From: Mycobacterium intermedium
GTDB taxonomy: Bacteria; Actinomycetota; Actinomycetes; Mycobacteriales; Mycobacteriaceae
Assembly: GCF_002086275.1 (NCBI RefSeq)
Contig: NZ_MVHT01000014.1
Span: 1 to 64,000, forward strand
Reading direction: 5' to 3'
Length of the DNA stretch: 64,000 bases
Shown here piece by piece: positions 35,473 through 45,256 of the stretch (the first letter of the stretch is position 1; every line of letters begins with the position of its first letter). Below the pieces are notes generated by a model that was not told the origin of the DNA, ran no database searches, and was given only the letters and a program-made list of their open reading frames with translations. The position numbers were made by a program, and so were the translations under genes.

Positions 35473-36538
35473 CGCTCCGGTGGTTTCGGGAATACTGACT
35501 TCCGAACAAAGCCGACAGACCGCGCTGTCCATTGCCGCAACCCAGGAATCATCCGGCGCCATCCCGTGGTTCGAGGGCGGTCACACCGACCCGTGGGATC
35601 ATGTCGAGTGCGCGATGGCGCTCACCGTCTGCGGGTTGCTGGAGCCCGCGCGGGCCGCGTTCGACTGGAGTCGGCGCACGCAGCGGGACGACGGTTCGTG
35701 GCCGATCCAGATCCGTTCGGGGACAATCGAAGACGGCAATAGCGACAGCAATTTCTGCGCCTACATTGCCACCGGCGTGTGGCACTACGTGTTGGTCACC
35801 GGTGACAAATCCTTCGGTGTGGCGATGTGGCCGACGGTGAAAAAAGCCATTGACTTCGTCATCGACCTGCAGGTCGGATATGGCGAGATCTGTTGGGCCC
35901 GAAGTGCTGCCGGTCCACTTCCCGAAGCCTTGCTCACCGGGAACGCGAGTGTCTTCCACAGCATCCGGTGCGCACTTGCACTGGCCGAACTGGTCCGGGA
36001 ACCCCAGCCGGAGTGGGAATTCGCGTTGGGCCGCCTAGGCCATGCGATTACCGAGCACCCCGAAGTCTTCACCATCAAGGACCGCTATTCGATGGACTGG
36101 TACTACCCCATTCTCGGTAGCGCGCTGCGCGGTCCGGCGGCCAGCGCGCGAATCAAGCAGCGCTGGAGCGACTTCGTGGTCGACGGCCTTGGCATTCGCT
36201 GTGTGGATGACCGGCCGTGGGTGACCGGCGCCGAAACCTGCGAGCTGGTGCTGGCGCTCGACGCCATCGGCTCGCGGACAGCTGCGCATGAACAATTTCG
36301 CGCGATGCAGCATCTGCGCGAGGACGACGGGTCCTATTGGACGGGTTTGGTTTTCGCCGACGGCAAGCGTTGGCCCGAGGAGCGGACGACCTGGACGGGT
36401 GCGGCCATGATCTTGGCGGCGGACGCGTTGTCGAACACCACACCTGGTGCCGGTATTTTTCGCGGCGACGGCCTGCCGATGGGCCTGCAGACCGACTTCG
36501 ATTGCGAGTGCATCGCGGCCGGCCCTCGCCGCCCCTAG
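35459..36538 (+). CDS. Alpha/alpha-toroid protein resembling prenyltransferase/terpene-cyclase repeats
   Basis: 359 residues. It has repeated QW-like motifs (TQESSGAIPWF, RRTQRDDGSWPIQI, MQHLREDDGSYWTGL) separated by helix pairs, as in squalene-cyclase and prenyltransferase toroids. The DxDD proton-donor motif of cyclases is not evident, so it may bind rather than cyclise an isoprenoid or lipid. The start appears to be TTG 35459 inside the methyltransferase gene; a later start would lose the first helices. Confidence 0.7.
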   Translation: MHRVNAPVVSGILTSEQSRQTALSIAATQESSGAIPWFEGGHTDPWDHVECAMALTVCGLLEPARAAFDWSRRTQRDDGSWPIQIRSGTIEDGNSDSNFCAYIATGVWHYVLVTGDKSFGVAMWPTVKKAIDFVIDLQVGYGEICWARSAAGPLPEALLTGNASVFHSIRCALALAELVREPQPEWEFALGRLGHAITEHPEVFTIKDRYSMDWYYPILGSALRGPAASARIKQRWSDFVVDGLGIRCVDDRPWVTGAETCELVLALDAIGSRTAAHEQFRAMQHLREDDGSYWTGLVFADGKRWPEERTTWTGAAMILAADALSNTTPGAGIFRGDGLPMGLQTDFDCECIAAGPRRP

Positions 36539-36549
36539 GCGACAAACCC

Positions 36550-37227
<678 letters not shown>

Positions 37228-37268
37228 CTATCGGTCCCTAATCCGAGCCTCTCGAACAGCCGCGAATT

Positions 37269-38153
37269 CTAAGTGGGCCGCGCTATCACTAACGGCGTGT
37301 GCACCGAGTGCAGGACCGCGTTGCTGACCGAACCCAACAGCGCTCCCTTGACGTGGCCGCGACCGTGGCTGCCCACGACAACCAGCTGAGCGGATTCGGA
37401 TTCCTTGATCAGTCGTCGGGCCGGTCGATCGCGTACCACGCGTCGGTGCACCGTCACATCGGGATAGCGCTCCTGCCAGCCGGCGAGGCGTTCGGCCAGG
37501 ACTTGCTCGGCTTCCTCGCTGAATGCAGACCAATCCAGATCTGCAAGTTCGCTGACGTCGATATCACTCCACGCATGTACCGCCCTCAACTCGACACCGC
37601 GGCGCGCGGCTTCTTCGAAAGCTATCGCTGTCGCAAGCTCCGAAGCCGGTGAGCCGTCAATCCCCACCACGACGGGACCTTGCGCAGGAACGGGGTGCGC
37701 CGGATCTTCCTCACGGACCACCGCGACCGGGCATTTCGCGCGTCGGGCCAGCCCGGAACTGACGGAACCAAGCAAGCCGCGGGCCACCGCTCCCCGGCCA
37801 CGGCTACCCACGACGACCATCTCCGCTCCTTCGGATATTTCGAGGAGTGCGGGTTGCGGTGGCGACCAGATCAATTGACCCTTTATTTCCACATGCCGGT
37901 CATTCGGTACGACTTCTTCGGCCAGCTGCTGCGCACGCTCGAGGACCTGGCGACCGTCTTCTTCCCGCCATACCGAGATGCCGGTGGGCATTGGCCCCGC
38001 GGGCCACATCGGGGTCAGGTTCACCGCGTGGACCAAGGTCAATGAGAGGGTCCGCAGCGCGGCGTCTCTCGCTGCCCAATGCAGCGCCGCGTCCGATGCG
38101 GCGGATCCGTCGACTCCGACGACAATGCCGTAACGCTTCGCTGCGGTTGACAT
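37269..38153 (-). CDS. Universal stress protein, tandem UspA domains
   Basis: 294 residues with two UspA domains. Each has the ATP-binding motif: VVGSRGRGAVARGLLGSVS (about 120) and VVGSHGRGHVKGALLGSVS (about 265), with DGSAASDAAL and DGSPASELA at the domain starts. Same family as the DosR-controlled Rv1996/Rv2005c/Rv2623 proteins. A possible DosR half-site (CGGGACTA) lies about 40 bases upstream. Closely related to the USP gene at 58237. Confidence 0.93.
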   Translation of the reverse strand: MSTAAKRYGIVVGVDGSAASDAALHWAARDAALRTLSLTLVHAVNLTPMWPAGPMPTGISVWREEDGRQVLERAQQLAEEVVPNDRHVEIKGQLIWSPPQPALLEISEGAEMVVVGSRGRGAVARGLLGSVSSGLARRAKCPVAVVREEDPAHPVPAQGPVVVGIDGSPASELATAIAFEEAARRGVELRAVHAWSDIDVSELADLDWSAFSEEAEQVLAERLAGWQERYPDVTVHRRVVRDRPARRLIKESESAQLVVVGSHGRGHVKGALLGSVSNAVLHSVHTPLVIARPT

Positions 38154-38218
38154 GTTTCTCTCCCTCGGCGACTCGCGGAGAACCCATGCTAGTCCCGGAC
38201 CGCACGGATCTGGGGCTC

Positions 38219-40609
38219 TTACGGGCGCGTGATTGCTTGGTTACCCAGTGCAGTTGGTGTGCAACGCGATTCGTCTGCGTCGCCATCATCCTCAGCGAGG
38301 CTGAAATAGCTTTCTTCCTCCTGGACAAAGTGCAGACGCAGCAGCGCGTATAGACCGTACAGACAGGCCAAAAGGTCGTTGACTTGCTCGCGCTGTATGG
38401 CCCCGGTCGAGCGCGCCGAGGCCAAGTGGATGGCGATCCGATCAGCGAGCCGCTGGATTTCGGCGTGCATCCTGCTCATTGTTGCGGTGGCTTCGCCGCT
38501 ACCGAGGGGCTGGGCCAACGCCGGGTAGAGCTGAGTCTCCTCGGCCTGTTCGTGCGGCAGAATCCGTTCGGTTAGCAAAGCGTGGACCGCACTCAACGAC
38601 TCGAGCCCGGCGGCATTCGCACCCGTAACCAGTAGATCGGCGGTGGTGCGCAGCAATCCGATGGCGTCACGCAGCTGGTCGTGTTCGGCCGAAAAGCGGC
38701 ACAGCAGTTGCTCGGTGTCCTTAGCTAACGAAACATCGGTGGCAGGGTCACCACGCAGCGCCCGCAGAGCATTGAGAATCACCGCAAGGTCTATGCCTTC
38801 CTGCAACAACGCGCCAGCTGCTGGCGGCAACAGGCCCAAGGCGGCGACCATCATCGCCAACAGCGACAGCGACATGCCAACCACCGCGCTTTGCACAGCG
38901 ATCCGACGCGACCAACGGGCGATGTCCATTGCATCGGCAAGTCGATCGAGCCGATCGGTGGTCAAAACGATGTCGGCAACTTCCGAGGAAGCCGTGGCCC
39001 CGCGTGCGCCCATGGCCACGCCAACCGTCGCCGCCGCGAGCGCGGGGGCGTCGTTGATGCCATCACCGACCATGACCGTCACGGCCCGTTCGGCTTCGGC
39101 GCGCACTGCGTCAAACTTGTCCGCCGGAGTCCGGTCGGCGTACACCTCGTCCAGACCCAAGATGGTGGCCACCTCACGCGTCGGTTCGGCTCGGTCGCCC
39201 GTGAGCAGGATCAGCCTGGTCAGTCCAGCCTGCCGCAACCTCCGAATAGTTCGCGGCGCATGCCGGCGCAACGGATCCCGCAGCAACACCGCACCAATGG
39301 GATCGCCCTCGAAGCACACCCAAGCGATCGCTGCGTTGTCCAAGCGAGCGCGATTCACCGCCGCGCTCGCCCACGCGCTTGTCACCGCATCGGCGGGCAG
39401 CTTGCCGACGGTGACCCGATGCCCGTCGACGGTAGCGGTGACACCGCGGCCAGGCTCTTCCACAACATCCGTAGGTACCCACAGCTCTAAGGAACGGTTC
39501 AATGCCTCCGTGACGATTGCCTCGGCCAGCACATGCGGGGACAACTGATCTACCGAAGCCGCCAACCGCAACACCTCGTTCGGGTCACGCTCCGGTGCAG
39601 ACACCACGTCGACAACCGCGGGCCGACCCATGGTTAAGGTGCCGGTCTTGTCCATCACCAAAGTCGTTGCACGTCCTAAGTTTTCCAGTGCACCACCGCT
39701 GCGAATCACCACTCCGGTGCGGGATGCGCGCGACAGGCCGGCGACGATCGCCACCGGCGCCGCCAACAGCAACGGGCAGGGGGTCGCGACCACTAGCACC
39801 GCGACGGCGCGCACGACCGATCCGCTGGCAAGCCACGCAATTGCGGCGACCAGCAGCGCCACCGGCAAGAACCATGCCGCGTAGCGGTCTGCCAATCGGA
39901 CGATCGGGGCACTGCCGGCACCCGCCTGTTGAGCCATTCGAACGATGCCCGCGTAGGTGCTCTCGTCAGCAGATGCGGTGGCTCGTACCTCAAAAGCGCT
40001 ACCCGCGTTGACCACACCGCTTCGCACCGGTTCACCGACCGCCCGATCGACCTGAAGTGGTTCGCCGGTCAGTGCTGACTCATCCAGCACAGCCACTCCG
40101 TCGGCAACGCGTCCATCCACCGGGACAACCTCGCCGGGTCCGACAATGAGGATGTCGTCGACGTTCACTTCATCCAGTGGAATGACATCGATCTGCGTTC
40201 CAGTTCGTCGCCGCGCAAACCGTGGAGCGCGGCGCAACAGGGCCCGCAGATCACGGGCCGCTCTGCGCTCGGCGGCGGCCTCCAGCGCCCGCCCTCCGGC
40301 CAGCATCACGGCGATCAATGCACCCGCTAGGTACTCGCCGACCAGAAGGGTGCCGACAAGCGAAAGCAAGGCAATAACGTCTACACCCACTCGGCCCTGC
40401 CGCAACGTGAGGACTAACCACACCAGCGCAGGAACGATCGCGCCTACAGTCGCGGCAATCCAGCAACCGTCCGCCAAGGCGCGCTTGTCTAGCAGCCAGG
40501 CGATGCCACCGGCGGCTAGCCCGCCCACCGTGAATACCACCAGTAATGGTCCAGTTACTGAGCGCAGCAACGTGATTCGGCCGGGGACAGCGGTCGCGTG
40601 CTCTGTCAT
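38219..40609 (-). CDS. P1B-5-type metal ATPase with C-terminal hemerythrin domain
   Basis: 796 residues. P-type core: TGEP, the membrane metal site ATPCPLLLA, DKTGTLT phosphorylation site, and GDGINDAPALAAA. The last helices carry QEGIDLAVILNALRAL; TPC plus this QEGxD motif defines the P1B-5 group (Ni/Co/Fe export). Residues about 636-775 form a hemerythrin-like domain with ligands in EHDQL, LPHEQAEETQLYP, RMHAEI and LHFVQEEESYF, a probable di-iron O2/redox sensor that could gate transport. ATG 40609 (MTEHATAVPG) follows GAAGG; the TTG at 40759 actually belongs to a dead USP start. Confidence 0.9.
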   Translation of the reverse strand: MTEHATAVPGRITLLRSVTGPLLVVFTVGGLAAGGIAWLLDKRALADGCWIAATVGAIVPALVWLVLTLRQGRVGVDVIALLSLVGTLLVGEYLAGALIAVMLAGGRALEAAAERRAARDLRALLRRAPRFARRRTGTQIDVIPLDEVNVDDILIVGPGEVVPVDGRVADGVAVLDESALTGEPLQVDRAVGEPVRSGVVNAGSAFEVRATASADESTYAGIVRMAQQAGAGSAPIVRLADRYAAWFLPVALLVAAIAWLASGSVVRAVAVLVVATPCPLLLAAPVAIVAGLSRASRTGVVIRSGGALENLGRATTLVMDKTGTLTMGRPAVVDVVSAPERDPNEVLRLAASVDQLSPHVLAEAIVTEALNRSLELWVPTDVVEEPGRGVTATVDGHRVTVGKLPADAVTSAWASAAVNRARLDNAAIAWVCFEGDPIGAVLLRDPLRRHAPRTIRRLRQAGLTRLILLTGDRAEPTREVATILGLDEVYADRTPADKFDAVRAEAERAVTVMVGDGINDAPALAAATVGVAMGARGATASSEVADIVLTTDRLDRLADAMDIARWSRRIAVQSAVVGMSLSLLAMMVAALGLLPPAAGALLQEGIDLAVILNALRALRGDPATDVSLAKDTEQLLCRFSAEHDQLRDAIGLLRTTADLLVTGANAAGLESLSAVHALLTERILPHEQAEETQLYPALAQPLGSGEATATMSRMHAEIQRLADRIAIHLASARSTGAIQREQVNDLLACLYGLYALLRLHFVQEEESYFSLAEDDGDADESRCTPTALGNQAITRP

Positions 40610-40698
40610 CGGACCTTCTTTCTCTGAAATGCCGCAGCGCCAGTTCAGTTGTCGCAACGCCACGCGGGCGCCGCCCCAATCACCGCCAGATTCCGCTG

Positions 40699-40779
40699 CT
40701 AGACCGTAACGTCGCTGCACGATGCGGCGGATCCATCGGCTCCGGCGACGATCCCGCAACGCGTAGCGGTTGTGGACAT
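40699..40779 (-). pseudogene. Universal stress protein remnant (first 26 codons)
   Basis: From ATG 40779 the minus strand reads MSTTATRCGIVAGADGSAAS, then CSDVTV and a stop. It aligns with the beginning of the intact USP genes (MSTAAKRYGIVVGVDGSAAS). The rest of the gene is gone; the ATPase begins 90 bases further on. The ATPase gene may thus have captured a USP promoter. Confidence 0.8.
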
Positions 40780-40832
40780 GTGTTCTCTTTCAATGCGCCA
40801 CATCAAACGCTATCGCGCAGATGGTGGTTGGT

Positions 40833-40852
40833 CACGGGTCATTGGTCCTCAA
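40833..40852 (-). promoter_or_regulatory. DosR-box-like site upstream of USP remnant/ATPase
   Basis: TTGAGGACCAATGACCCGTG agrees at 14 of 20 positions with the DosR consensus TTSGGGACTWWAGTCCCSAA, counted by hand. It is 54 bases before the remnant USP start. Confidence 0.5.
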
Positions 40853-40949
40853 CGAGACGGCCCTAGATCCCTGATCAGCCCGAGGTAATAGAAAGAACGG
40901 CCACCACAAAGCGTCCTGTCAGGAAGGCGAACGATGGTGCGGGTGCGCA

Positions 40950-42683
40950 TCATCGATCGGGTAGGGGTACCGTCCAGCAGACCCGAGTCCCCCCCTTCGG
41001 AGAACTTGTGAACTCGCATGTTCCGCCGAGCTGTTCGGCACGATGCGCCATATTGGCCAAGCCGCTGTGCCGGCGATTGTCGACGGGTATGCCAGAGCCG
41101 TTGTCAGTGATGGCCAGCGTAAACATGTCGGCGGCGCTGACTTCGACGGTCAGCCTCGAAGCGGATGAATGGCGCACCACGTTACTGATGGCCTCGGTGA
41201 GGACCGCTTCGGCGTGCTCGGCGATGTCGCCATCGATAGCACTCATTGGGCCGTCGATGTGGACGATGGTCACGATGTCCCGATTCTCGGTTAAGTCGGC
41301 CACGATCCCCTGAAGGCGGTGGCGGAAACCGCCATCGGAACCCAACGGCGACTTCAGCTGGAAGATCGTGCTGCGAATCTCCTCGATGATCCCCTGTAGA
41401 TCGTCGAGCGTGCGGTTGAGCCGGCTGACGACCTCGGGCGAACGTGCTCGAGCGAGAGTGCCCTGCAAGTCCATCCCGGCGGCGAAGAGCCGTTGGATGA
41501 CGTGATCGTGCAGGTCGTGTGCGATGCGTTCGCGCTCAGCGAGAATGGTCAATCGCCGCGTATTTTCCTGGCCAGAGGCCAACATCAGCGCGATTGCGGC
41601 GTGGGTGGCGAACTGGCCTACCAGATCGAGATCACTACTGTCGAACGGCGTCTGATAGGCACTGCGCGCCAGGGCGATGACCCCAAAAATCTCATCGTGG
41701 GCGCGCAACGGCATCACGATGGCGGAGCGCTGCCCGACGTCGGTGAACGCCTCGATCGGATAACTCAAGGATTCGGTGATCAACGGCTTCCCGGAGCGAA
41801 AGACGCTGCCGCTAGTAGAGCCTTCTACCGGGACTCGATGACCGATGACATCATCGGCGTTGACTCCTACGGCCGCAGTGACGATCAATGTGTCGGTTTC
41901 TTCCGGTGGCAGGTCAGCGTCGATCGGTATAAGGACGATGGCCTGCTCGGACTCCGTCAGCGCGCACGCGCGTTCAGCGATCAACTGCAACGGTCGTCCC
42001 CGCGACTCAGTGCTGGAAAGTAGTAACGCGGTGGTGATTTCGCGACTAGCTTCCATCCACTTCACCGACGTGCGTTCGTGCGCGAACACCTGCGCATTGT
42101 CGATGGCGACGCCGGCCGCAAACGCCAGTGCTCGAGCCGCGAACTCATCGGATTCAGAGAACACTCGGTCCGGGTCAACCTGGGTCAAATACAGGCTGCC
42201 GAACACCGTCCCGCGGATCGTGATCGGCACACCCAGGAAGGCACGCATCGGTGGATGGTGTTCCGGGAAGCCGACGGCGGCTGGATGCAACGTCAGGTCG
42301 TCGAGGCGTAGCGCCGGCGTCTCGCTGAGCGATAAGCCCAGCACCCCCTTGCCCACTGGCAAGTGGCCGATCTGCTGCGCGTTCGCCTCGTCTATCCCGG
42401 TGTGGACGAACGACAGCAAAGTTCCTTCGGGATCACGGACGGCAAGTGCCCCGTATGGAGCAGAGGTCAACTCCCTAGCAGCGAGGATGATCCGTCGTAG
42501 AGTCGCGTCGAGGTCAAGATCCGAACCAATCTCGACGATCACACGTAGCAATTGCGCCATTTGATCGCGTGCAGCCAACAACTCGTCGAGTTGCTGGTGC
42601 ATCCGGCTCACCAGAACTGGCCGACCCAGTCCGGCAAAAGCCGAGCCGTCTTCGTCGCTGGCCACTCGAGTAAGACCTTCCAC
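40950..42683 (-). CDS. GAF-GAF sensor histidine kinase, DevS/DosT-like
   Basis: 577 residues. Two GAF domains (about 58-200 and 228-372) and a HisKA_3/HATPase_c kinase: ERERIAHDLHDHVIQRLFAAGMDLQ carries the phospho-His, and DNGSGIP and GLANMAHRAEQLGG the ATP site. The first GAF contains PEHHPPMRAFLGVPI (His142/143), the region that holds the heme-ligand histidine in the O2/NO/CO sensors DevS and DosT. It should phosphorylate a DevR/DosR-type regulator; none is in the window. Start GTG 42683. Confidence 0.9.
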   Translation of the reverse strand: MEGLTRVASDEDGSAFAGLGRPVLVSRMHQQLDELLAARDQMAQLLRVIVEIGSDLDLDATLRRIILAARELTSAPYGALAVRDPEGTLLSFVHTGIDEANAQQIGHLPVGKGVLGLSLSETPALRLDDLTLHPAAVGFPEHHPPMRAFLGVPITIRGTVFGSLYLTQVDPDRVFSESDEFAARALAFAAGVAIDNAQVFAHERTSVKWMEASREITTALLLSSTESRGRPLQLIAERACALTESEQAIVLIPIDADLPPEETDTLIVTAAVGVNADDVIGHRVPVEGSTSGSVFRSGKPLITESLSYPIEAFTDVGQRSAIVMPLRAHDEIFGVIALARSAYQTPFDSSDLDLVGQFATHAAIALMLASGQENTRRLTILAERERIAHDLHDHVIQRLFAAGMDLQGTLARARSPEVVSRLNRTLDDLQGIIEEIRSTIFQLKSPLGSDGGFRHRLQGIVADLTENRDIVTIVHIDGPMSAIDGDIAEHAEAVLTEAISNVVRHSSASRLTVEVSAADMFTLAITDNGSGIPVDNRRHSGLANMAHRAEQLGGTCEFTSSPKGGTRVCWTVPLPDR

Positions 42684-42856
42684 GACGGCTACTGGCGTAG
42701 CGCAATTAGCGTTGCGGGCTACAACGCCAGTTGCAGACTACTCACGATGATGTGACCCGACTACTGTTTGACGCGGGAGTTAATAAGGGAACTCGCGAGC
42801 CCGATTGGTCGCCTTCCGCTCGCTGCACTGCTTGTTCTCGCTCTCCCCGTTGTCGG

Positions 42857-44896
42857 CTACAGACCGCTCGGGTAGGTTTCCGGCGTTTCGCCGGCGATCC
42901 ACAAACTCGTCGTCTCGAGTGGTTCGAGCGCCCGGGTGTGATCGATATGGATCATCGCGTCGAACTGGTCGGCTGGCCGGACGTGGTAGTAGTGGCTTTG
43001 CCGTTCCGTGGCAGGCAGATATATCACCCCTATCGCGCGCCCCAAGCGAACGTTACTGAGTGGGCCAGCGGTCTCTGGTTGGATCGCTGCGGAAACCAAG
43101 AAGGCGTCCTTGCCCGATTCGTGCAGCATCTCTTCGACGCTCCCATTGAGCGCCGGCCGGACTACCTTTCGCTCGGCCAGGCCGCCCCACTCGCTCGCGG
43201 CGGTGACGGTGCCGGTGTAAGTGCTCAGTCCGATGAGGCGAGATTCGTCACCGTATCGTTCCCGAACGAGTTGACCAAGGGTGAGCTGCCCGTCTGAACT
43301 CACCTCGGCCGCCCGCGCGTCACCCACGTGAGAATTGTGGGCCCACACAACTATCCGGGCTGATGCACTCGAACTGTGGCGGTCTAGATGTTTCAGCAGC
43401 GCGTCCAGCGTCGCCGCCATATGCCTGTCGCGCAGATTCCACGAAGTGACCCGGCCGCTGAGCATCGCGCGGTAGTAGACCTCTGCGTCGCGCACTGTCT
43501 GCGCGTTCTGCTCGGCGTAGAACAGTTCGTCCTCGGCCAGCAGTCCGTCCCTGCGTGCGTAAGCCAACGCATTGCGCTGGATGTCCACAAGTTGCTCGAT
43601 CGCCTCGCGTTCACACGACGGACCGGCACCGAACGCCGCCGAGAATCCGTATGCCTGACCGTCATCGGCCGAAGCGTGATCGAAGCACGCATACCGGGTA
43701 CGGGCGCGCGCCGCGGCCGCCGGGTCGACCTTGTCCAGGTAAGCGATCACTTCGTGGATGGAGCGGTGCAGACTGTAGAGATCCAGACCGTAGAACCCGG
43801 CCTGTTGCTCGCTGCTTGTGGATGCACCATTGCGCGTTCGCAGCCAGTCGACGAAGTCGCGGACAACGATGTTGCGCCACATCCAAGCGGGAAACCGTAC
43901 GAATCCGCTCAACGCCTCGTCCGCGCTCTTGTCCTCGCCTAGTCCACGGACATACCGATTCACCCGGTATGCATCGGGCCAATCCGCTTCTGCGGCAACG
44001 GCACAGAACCCCTTGTGCTCGATCAACCACTTCGTGATTTCGGCCCGTGCCTCGTAGAACTCATGTGTGCCATGCGAACTCTCGCCGATCAGGACGATCC
44101 GCGCATCGCCGATGAGTTCCTCGAGGGCTTCGCGTGGTGGGACGCCGCCGGGGGCATCAATTGCCACGCGCCTGATCACCTCGGCTGCCGTGGGAGCCCG
44201 AAGCCCGCCCGTCGCGGGCGTCTGCGTGGGGGACGCTAGCAACTCACGTACTTCATCGTCGGTGACTTGCTTGAAGTCCCAGAATGACTCGCCCACAGCA
44301 AGAAACGGGGTCGGCATTGATGCGCAAACGACGTCATCGACGAGACCGGCAAATTCCCGGCAGGTGGATTCGGGAGCCGCCGGCACCGCGATCACAATCT
44401 GCGCGGGATCGGCCTCCCGCAACGCTTGCACCGCGGCGAACATGCTCGCACCGGTGGCCAAACCATCGTCGACGAGAATGACCGTCTTACCGGTTACCTC
44501 AAGCGGCGGACGCCCCCCACGATAGGCGGCCTCCCGCCGAATAAGTTCGCGGCCTTCACGTTCCGCGACATCCCGCAATTGCTGCGGTGTGATTCGCAAA
44601 CCCCGCAACACGTCGTCATTGACAACGACACGGCCGCCGCTCGCCAACGCTCCGAACGCGAACTCTTCGTGGCCAGGGACACCGAGCTTGCGCACGATGT
44701 ATGCGTCCAGTGGGGCTTGCAGCGCGGCCGCAACTTCCCACGCCACAGGTATCCCGCCCCTCGCCAGGCCAAGCACCACGACGTCCTCGCGGCTCCGATA
44801 GGCGCTCAGAAGTTTTGCCAACACCCGTCCGGCCTCCCGGCGGTCGCGGAATACGCGACGCGGCGAGCAGCGACTGACTTCAGCTGCTGTGGCCAT
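42857..44896 (-). CDS. Phosphoribosyltransferase-erythromycin esterase fusion (Rv2030c-like)
   Basis: 679 residues. The N-terminal about 215 residues are a type I PRTase with [18 protein letters not shown] (PRPP loop) and [11 protein letters not shown]. The remainder is an erythromycin-esterase-like domain ([62 protein letters not shown]) with paired His/Glu residues. The same fusion in M. tuberculosis lies just downstream of hspX in the DosR regulon. Here a short hspX-like frame precedes it by 19 bases, and a DosR box stands further up. Confidence 0.92.
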   Translation of the reverse strand: MATAAEVSRCSPRRVFRDRREAGRVLAKLLSAYRSREDVVVLGLARGGIPVAWEVAAALQAPLDAYIVRKLGVPGHEEFAFGALASGGRVVVNDDVLRGLRITPQQLRDVAEREGRELIRREAAYRGGRPPLEVTGKTVILVDDGLATGASMFAAVQALREADPAQIVIAVPAAPESTCREFAGLVDDVVCASMPTPFLAVGESFWDFKQVTDDEVRELLASPTQTPATGGLRAPTAAEVIRRVAIDAPGGVPPREALEELIGDARIVLIGESSHGTHEFYEARAEITKWLIEHKGFCAVAAEADWPDAYRVNRYVRGLGEDKSADEALSGFVRFPAWMWRNIVVRDFVDWLRTRNGASTSSEQQAGFYGLDLYSLHRSIHEVIAYLDKVDPAAAARARTRYACFDHASADDGQAYGFSAAFGAGPSCEREAIEQLVDIQRNALAYARRDGLLAEDELFYAEQNAQTVRDAEVYYRAMLSGRVTSWNLRDRHMAATLDALLKHLDRHSSSASARIVVWAHNSHVGDARAAEVSSDGQLTLGQLVRERYGDESRLIGLSTYTGTVTAASEWGGLAERKVVRPALNGSVEEMLHESGKDAFLVSAAIQPETAGPLSNVRLGRAIGVIYLPATERQSHYYHVRPADQFDAMIHIDHTRALEPLETTSLWIAGETPETYPSGL

Positions 44897-44914
44897 CTCA
44901 CACCCGCCGCCAAC

Positions 44915-45010
44915 TCAGTTCGTGGCGTGGGTCTGACGGAAGGCTTGGACGACGGCCCCGTCATGGGGGAAGACCGCCCCTGCCGCGCGTTGCACGAGAA
45001 GCGTACTCAT
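44915..45010 (-). CDS. 31-residue ORF resembling the N-terminus of HspX (leader or remnant)
   Basis: MSTLLVQRAAGAVFPHDGAV and 11 more residues, with a near-perfect GGGAGG seven bases before the ATG. The opening (M-S-T-L-x-VQR...FP) resembles MATTLPVQR...LFP of the alpha-crystallin HspX, whose gene occupies this position in M. tuberculosis. No alpha-crystallin domain follows; the frame ends 19 bases before the Rv2030c-like start. It may be a decayed hspX now acting as translational leader. Confidence 0.45.
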   Translation of the reverse strand: MSTLLVQRAAGAVFPHDGAVVQAFRQTHATN

Positions 45011-45074
45011 GATTGCCTCCCGGATGGAGAATTGATGTGACGATGTACATCTGACCACTTATGGAGCGCCAACG

Positions 45075-45094
45075 ACAGGGACGGAGGTCCCTTC
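45075..45094. promoter_or_regulatory. DosR box between divergent dormancy-type operons
   Basis: GGGAC-GGAG-GTCCC (45078-45091): both palindromic half-sites of the DosR consensus are intact, with the correct four-base centre. It lies 65 bases upstream of the leftward HspX-like/PRTase-esterase unit and 165 bases upstream of the rightward acs-pdh operon. Confidence 0.65.
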
Positions 45095-45256
45095 TGGCGA
45101 GGCACTTCGTCGATCCCAGCAGCGAAGGCACAACACCCTCGACAAGCCTCCGATAGGCCCTTCGATACTGGTGACTTTCGTCTCTATTACCGGGTGGCTA
45201 CCGAGGAAAACGATGAAGGGATCCGAGCACAGCTTGGCGACGCTTAGGAACCCGTC

